Part shown: positions 29,547 to 33,144 of the stretch, in pieces
Layout: every line of letters starts with the position of its first letter
How positions within the stretch are numbered: the first letter of the stretch is position 1
Assembly: GCA_036389485.1 (NCBI GenBank)
Contig: DASVPR010000016.1
Coordinates: 1 to 33,144 of the forward strand
Source of the DNA: CADCVT01 sp036389485
Lineage (GTDB): Bacteria > Actinomycetota > Thermoleophilia > Solirubrobacterales > Solirubrobacteraceae
DNA length: 33,144 nucleotides
Direction of reading: 5' to 3'
Position numbers and translations under genes: made by a program
Notes under the pieces: generated by a model
The model's input: the letters and a program-made list of their open reading frames with translations, nothing else
What the model was told of the DNA's origin: nothing
Databases searched by the model: none

Positions 29547-30808
29547 CACGCGCGCACCTCGAGCGCGGCGGCGAGCTCCTCCTCGCGCGTCCCGAGGCCC
29601 TCGTCGAGCTTGCGGGCGAGCGCGGCGTCGAGCCTGCGGCCCACCTCGGGCCCCTGAGCGATCCCCGCGCGGAGGAGGTCCTCGCCGCCGATCGCGAGGC
29701 GGACGTGCCGGAGGTCGGCGAGCCATCGCCGCGCCTGCTTCTCCGCCCCGAGCGCGCCGGCGAGCGCGACTGCCTGCGGCGAGCGACGGCGAAGCAGCCG
29801 CCACAGCTCCGAAGGCCGCTCCGCGGCCCGCATCGCCGCCGCGAGCCCCTCGGGGTCGTCGACCGCGTCGAGCACCGCGGGCGCCTCGCGAAGATGGATG
29901 TCGGCGAGCCAGCGCCGGACCTCGTCCCGCGGGAGGCGCCGGACGAGCGCGGCGAGGAGCGCGAGGGCGGGCGCGGCGGCGCGCGGCCGCGACTCGTCGA
30001 CGGCGCGCGGGCGCGACTCGTCGGCGAGCGGGTCGGCCGCGAGGAGCGCGCTGACGCGGCGGAGCAGCGCCTCGTCCACCTCCAGGCCGGGCTCGAGCGG
30101 GGCGCCGGCGGCGAGATCACGGAGGGTCGCGAGGGTGGCGACGGGATCCGGCTCGTGCAGCGCGAGGAGGAGCTCGTTCCCCATCCGCGCGGCGCCCGCG
30201 GTCGCCGGCGCTCCCGAGACGAACGCCTCACGGGCGAGCGCCGCGGTTCCCTTCTCCACCTCGAACCCGAGCCGCGCCGCGTAGCGCGCCAGCCGCACGA
30301 GGCGCGTCGGGTCGTCGACGAAGCTGCGGTCGTGGAGGACGCGCAGGCGGCGGGCCTCCAGGTCGTCGAAGGCGCGCGGCGCCGCGCTCACGGCCCCGCG
30401 CACGTCGTCCGACACGCCGACCGCGATCGCGTTGACGGTGAAGTCGCGGCGGGCGAGGTCGTCCTCCAGCGACCCGGCGCGGACGTCCGGCAGCGCGCCC
30501 GGCCGCGCGTACGACTCGGCCCGCGCGGTCGCGACGTTGACCCCGGCGTCGAGCGCGGCGGTCCCGAAGCGGCCGTGCACGACCGGGGGCGGAACGCCCA
30601 ATCGCAGGGCGAGCTCGACCGCGACCGCGACCCCGTCGCGCAAGACCACGAGGTCAAGATCGCGGGGCTCCCGGCCGACCAACAGGTCACGTACGGCGCC
30701 GCCCACCAGGTGGACGCCGGAGAGCCCGTCGAGCGCGCCGAGCAGGCGCTCGCCCGCCGGGCGCTCGCGCAGCCGTTCCAGGACCGTGCCCCCGTCCATG
30801 TCCGGCAT
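29546..30808 (-). CDS. cca: CCA-adding tRNA nucleotidyltransferase / poly(A)-polymerase family
   Basis: 420 residues of a class II nucleotidyltransferase that builds the CCA end of tRNA. N-terminal catalytic motifs: HLVGGAVRDLLVGR (Gly36-Asp41), the metal-binding DLD (Asp50, Asp52), and RRDFTVNAIAV for ribose recognition, then DDPTRLVRLARYAARLGF. The alpha-helical rest is typical of the bacterial enzyme. Poly(A)-polymerase activity cannot be excluded. Residues around 275-290 hold a tandem eight-residue repeat (ADESRPRA, VDESRPRA), a recent small duplication. The ATG at 30808 is preceded by GGTGAAAGG. It is divergent from the glycosidase-like gene. Confidence 0.9.
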   Translation of the reverse strand: MPDMDGGTVLERLRERPAGERLLGALDGLSGVHLVGGAVRDLLVGREPRDLDLVVLRDGVAVAVELALRLGVPPPVVHGRFGTAALDAGVNVATARAESYARPGALPDVRAGSLEDDLARRDFTVNAIAVGVSDDVRGAVSAAPRAFDDLEARRLRVLHDRSFVDDPTRLVRLARYAARLGFEVEKGTAALAREAFVSGAPATAGAARMGNELLLALHEPDPVATLATLRDLAAGAPLEPGLEVDEALLRRVSALLAADPLADESRPRAVDESRPRAAAPALALLAALVRRLPRDEVRRWLADIHLREAPAVLDAVDDPEGLAAAMRAAERPSELWRLLRRRSPQAVALAGALGAEKQARRWLADLRHVRLAIGGEDLLRAGIAQGPEVGRRLDAALARKLDEGLGTREEELAAALEVRA

Positions 30809-30859
30809 CCTTTCACCGCCCGTTCACCCGGCCGTCCGGCGCCCACCCGATCCTTCGGC

Positions 30860-31633
30860 ATGACGATGGCCTCCGCCGCGGCGCCCAGCCCACGCAGGAG
30901 CGGCCACGCCGGGACGCTGCGCGTCGCCGGCACGACGGTGTACGTCGTCGCCCACCCGCTCGCGACGACCGACGTCCGCGTCGTCCGGCTCCGCACGCCG
31001 CAGCCCCTCGCGACGTGGTGCGCCCGGCAGGGCGTCGCCGAGGCGATCGTGGGCGGGTTCTTCGTCCGCGGCGGCAAGGACGACTTCCGCCCGCTGGGCG
31101 AGCTGCGCACCCGTGGGTTCAAGCGCCGCTCCATGCCCTTCGCCGCGCCGTACGACGCGCTCCGCGCCTGCGTGGCGACCGGCAGCGGCGAACGGATCAA
31201 GGTCGCCCGCCGGCCGGACCTCCCAGCGCGCCCCCGCGGCGACCTCCTCCAGGCCGGCCCGCTGCTGGTCCACGAGAGCCGCCCGGTCTTCGACCGCGAC
31301 GAGGACACCGAGGGCTTCCGCGCCGCCGCCCACCAGTTCGACTCGGACATCACGGACGGCCGCTACCCGCGCGCCGCGCTCGCCCTCACGAAGGACCGCA
31401 TCCTCGCCGTCGCCTGCGACGGCCGCGCCGACGACGAGGCCGGCCTCACCCTCTCCGAGCTCGCGCAGGCACTGGCCGACCTCGGCGCCATCCAGGCCCT
31501 GAACCTCGACGGCGGCGGCTCGACGTCGCTCGTCACCGGCGGCGAGCTCGCGAACGTCCCGCGCGAGAGCCACGGCGTCGTCCTCGCCGGCGGGCGCCGC
31601 ATCCCGACGGCGCTCACCTTCACGCGAAGGTGA
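30860..31633 (+). CDS. Phosphodiester glycosidase (NAGPA) domain protein
   Basis: 257 residues. Features shared with the NAGPA family (related to the uncovering enzyme of lysosomal targeting, and to bacterial exopolysaccharide-associated proteins) are AIVGGFFVRGG, the later RAALALTKDRILAVACDG, LSELAQALADLGAIQALNLD and the hallmark NLDGGGSTSLV, then GGRRIPTAL at the end. No signal peptide is seen, so it may be cytoplasmic, unlike most relatives. The substrate is unknown; the glycosyltransferase next door suggests a role in a phosphodiester-linked glycan. The ATG at 30860 (or 30866) lacks a Shine-Dalgarno sequence. Confidence 0.75.
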   Translation: MTMASAAAPSPRRSGHAGTLRVAGTTVYVVAHPLATTDVRVVRLRTPQPLATWCARQGVAEAIVGGFFVRGGKDDFRPLGELRTRGFKRRSMPFAAPYDALRACVATGSGERIKVARRPDLPARPRGDLLQAGPLLVHESRPVFDRDEDTEGFRAAAHQFDSDITDGRYPRAALALTKDRILAVACDGRADDEAGLTLSELAQALADLGAIQALNLDGGGSTSLVTGGELANVPRESHGVVLAGGRRIPTALTFTRR

Positions 31634-31646
31634 CAACATCGGTGCG

Positions 31647-33008
31647 GTGCCCAACCGCCGCGTCCTCAGCGCCCTCATGTTCTTCCCCCGCGGCGGGTCG
31701 GCCCACGTCGCCCGCTCGCTGGCCCGCGCCCTGCCCGCCCACGGCTGGGACGTCCAGATCCTCTCCGGCTCGCGGAGCGACCAGGACGGCCGCGGCGACG
31801 CCCGCCGCTTCTACGCCGGCCTGAACCCGCACGTCGTCGACTTCACGCACGCCCTGCGTTCGCCGGACCCGCTGCGGGCCCGCGTCCCGATGCACCCGAG
31901 CTTCGAGGACCGCGGCGACGCGCCCGACCCGGTGATGGCGTCGCTGGACGACGAGGCGTACGAGCGCCAGGTCCTCTCGTGGGAGCGCGCGCTGCTCGCC
32001 GCCGACGTCCACGCCGCGGACGTCCTGCACCTCCACCACCTGACCCCGATCAACGAGGCCGCCGCGCGGGTCGCCGCGCACGTCCCGGTGGTCGGGCACC
32101 TGCACGGCACCGAGCTCCTCATGCTCGAGGCGATCGAGGACGGCGGCGGCTGGCCGTACGCCGACGCCTGGGCGGACCGCATGCGCGGGTGGGCCGCGCG
32201 CTGCGACCGGATCGTCCTGCTCTCGGAGAGCGCCGAGGAGCGGACCGAGCGCCTTCTCGGCGTGGACCCGGACCGCTGCCTCGTCCTGTCGAACGGCTTC
32301 GACCCGGACGTCTTCCGCCCCCGCGACGTCGACCGGACCGCCCACTGGCGTCGCCACCTGGTCGAGGAGGCGCAGGGCTGGCGGCCCGGCGAGGGCCCCG
32401 GGAGCCTGTCGTACACCGGGGAGGACATCGAGCGCATCGCCGGCTCGACCGTCCTGCTCAGCGTCGGCCGGTTCACCGCGGTCAAGCGGACGCCGCTGCT
32501 GATCGAGGCGTTCGCCGCCGCGCGGGAGCGCTTCCGGTCGCCCGCCTCCCTCGTGGTCGTCGGCGGCCATCCGGGCGAGTGGGAGGACGAGCACCCGGCC
32601 GAGACCGCCGAGCGCCTCGGCGTCCGGGACGTCTTCCTGGCCGGCTGGCACGAGCACGACGAGCTGCCGGGGTTCCTCAACGCGTCGGACGTCCTCGCGC
32701 TCGCGTCGGTGCGCGAGCAGTTCGGGCAGGTGCTGGTCGAGGCGATGGCGTGCCGGCTGCCCCTCATCGCGGTCGACCGCTTCGGCCCCGCCGGGATCGT
32801 CACCGACGGCGAGACCGGCTGGCTCGTCGAGCCGGACGACCGCGAGTCGCTGACCGAGGCGATCGTCGCCGCCGTGAACGACCCGGACGAGCGCCGACGC
32901 CGTGGGGCCGCCGCCCGCCGCGACGCCTGCGACCGCTTCTCGTGGCCGGCCCTCGCCGGCCGGCTCGCCGAGACGCTCGACGGCGTCGCGGCCTCAGCGC
33001 TGCGCTAG
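31647..33008 (+). CDS. GT4-family glycosyltransferase
   Basis: 453 residues with the GT-B fold. The N-terminal domain has FFPRGGSAHVARSLARALP, the sugar-acceptor side, and HLHGTELL. The donor domain has LLSVGRFTAVKRTPLLIEAF and the EX7E-type motif EQFGQVLVEAMACRLPLI, typical of nucleotide-sugar retaining transferases such as glycogen/sucrose synthase relatives. An unusual feature is a long linker (about 225-265, RHLVEEAQGWRPGEG) before the donor domain. Donor and acceptor are unknown. The GTG at 31647 is 13 bases after the preceding stop. The TAG stop lies in a GCTAGC IS481 target, so the element sits directly after an intact gene. Confidence 0.88.
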   Translation: MPNRRVLSALMFFPRGGSAHVARSLARALPAHGWDVQILSGSRSDQDGRGDARRFYAGLNPHVVDFTHALRSPDPLRARVPMHPSFEDRGDAPDPVMASLDDEAYERQVLSWERALLAADVHAADVLHLHHLTPINEAAARVAAHVPVVGHLHGTELLMLEAIEDGGGWPYADAWADRMRGWAARCDRIVLLSESAEERTERLLGVDPDRCLVLSNGFDPDVFRPRDVDRTAHWRRHLVEEAQGWRPGEGPGSLSYTGEDIERIAGSTVLLSVGRFTAVKRTPLLIEAFAAARERFRSPASLVVVGGHPGEWEDEHPAETAERLGVRDVFLAGWHEHDELPGFLNASDVLALASVREQFGQVLVEAMACRLPLIAVDRFGPAGIVTDGETGWLVEPDDRESLTEAIVAAVNDPDERRRRGAAARRDACDRFSWPALAGRLAETLDGVAASALR

Positions 33009-33009
33009 C
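33004..33009. repeat. IS481 target site (GCTAGC) at the end of the glycosyltransferase gene
   Basis: GCTAGC fits the NCTAGN target of IS481 and directly abuts the TGTCCTGG terminus at 33010. It supplies the TAG stop of the glycosyltransferase gene on one strand and, being palindromic at CTAG, the TAG stop of the transposase on the other. The second copy of the duplication would lie outside the window. Confidence 0.7.
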
Positions 33010-33144
33010 TGTCCTGGTCAGGGACGTTGTGAACGCGGCTGATGGGTGGCCGGTCGCGGAGGCTGCTGTGTGGCCGCCGGCGGTTGTAGTAGCGGACGAA
33101 TGATCTCAGGGCCCGCGTGCGCTGTTGGGAGTTCTTCCAGCGGT
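33005..33144 (-). CDS. IS481-family transposase, C-terminal fragment
   Basis: 45 codons plus stop. The peptide contains SFVRYYNRRRPHSSLRDRPP and ISRVHN, the C-terminal signature of IS481-family integrase-core transposases. The catalytic residues and the remainder lie beyond the right edge. The reading frame crosses the inferred IS end at 33010: the last sense codon (AGC) takes its final two bases, and the TAG its three, from the GCTAGC target. Thus the stop codon is provided by the insertion site. The start lies outside the window. Confidence 0.8.
   Translation of the reverse strand, partial: RWKNSQQRTRALRSFVRYYNRRRPHSSLRDRPPISRVHNVPDQDS
33010..33144 (-). mobile_element. Partial IS481-family insertion sequence (transposase 3' end side)
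   Basis: The terminus TGTCCTGGTCAGGGACGTTG follows the target hexamer. It agrees in register with the left-edge terminus at 11 of 20 positions (TGT, then AGG-AC-TT). The element continues beyond the window. Orientation is the same as the left copy. Confidence 0.78.

Noticed and set aside
29985..30040. Tandem repeat within cca as a functional motif
   Set aside because: Two near-identical eight-residue units in a variable helical linker look like a small neutral duplication.
16..33000. tRNA, rRNA or CRISPR loci
   Set aside because: I saw no cloverleaf-like sequence, rRNA signature or regularly spaced repeats; a covariance-model scan would be the deciding test.
136..33009. One IS copy on a small circular replicon, split by the window edges
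   Set aside because: The flanking hexamers are not identical as a six-base duplication would require, and rpsB, tsf and similar genes indicate a chromosome; not fully excluded if the duplication were five bases (CTAGC).
1..33144. The window as an IS481 composite transposon
   Set aside because: The interior is core housekeeping genes and the two target hexamers differ (CCTAGC and GCTAGC), so a recent unit transposition is not supported.

Overview
The window looks like a chromosomal segment of a high-GC Gram-positive bacterium of the Actinobacteria. The closest fit is the Thermoleophilia/Solirubrobacterales lineage. The basis is the very high GC content, the many GTG/TTG starts, a SepF division gene, an MEP-pathway isoprenoid set, and secreted proteins that end in arginine-rich cysteine-containing modules of a kind I associate with that class. 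The lineage is an inference; no rRNA gene is present to test it.

Layout. Both edges lie inside IS481-family insertion sequences in the same (minus) orientation: a transposase N-terminus at 1-47 and a transposase C-terminus at 33005-33144. The window is therefore probably a contig that broke at repeated IS copies. From left to right it holds: a secreted clan GH-A-like glycosidase (198-1610); a short-chain dehydrogenase and a small membrane protein, followed on the same strand by ispG (1670-4123); a plus-strand run of BI-1-like membrane protein, methyltransferase and FMN-dependent alpha-hydroxy-acid oxidase (4139-6485); a large secreted P-domain/Calx-beta protein (6590-8320); an acyl-CoA ligase, rseP and dxr (8321-12405); two tandem secreted M14 metallocarboxypeptidases facing a PKD-domain secreted protein and a small secreted protein (12449-19622); the translation/envelope operon rpsB-tsf-pyrH-frr-uppS-cdsA (19619-24095); a small, apparently frameshifted membrane protein and the division/envelope cluster pgeF-yggS-sepF-proC-yggT-lspA-rluD (24360-29056); a lipoprotein with a CCA-adding enzyme (29070-30808); and a phosphodiester-glycosidase-like protein and a GT4 glycosyltransferase (30860-33008).

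How the parts fit together. dxr and ispG supply isoprenoid precursors, uppS makes the polyprenyl carrier, cdsA makes CDP-diacylglycerol, rseP and lspA are membrane proteases, and sepF, yggT, yggS and pgeF belong to division and cell-wall neighbourhoods. rpsB, tsf, pyrH, frr, rluD and cca serve translation and nucleotide metabolism. In many bacteria cdsA, dxr, rseP and ispG are contiguous. Here that order survives, but it is split by the secreted peptidase/PKD block (between cdsA and dxr) and by the acyl-CoA ligase plus plus-strand block (between rseP and ispG). Tight 1-4 bp stop/start overlaps run through rpsB-to-cdsA and through dxr-rseP.

The most interesting observations are: the IS481 ends with NCTAGN target sites, where the transposase stop codon is supplied by the target; the coincidence of CTAG with gene stop codons; a 13-bp perfect hairpin that contains both candidate dxr start codons; a 10-bp inverted repeat between the divergent peptidase and PKD genes; a likely single-base frameshift in a four-helix membrane protein; and long acidic C-terminal extensions on ribosomal protein S2 and IspG. 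I saw no tRNA, rRNA, CRISPR or complete mobile element, and no gene-free stretch over 300 bp.
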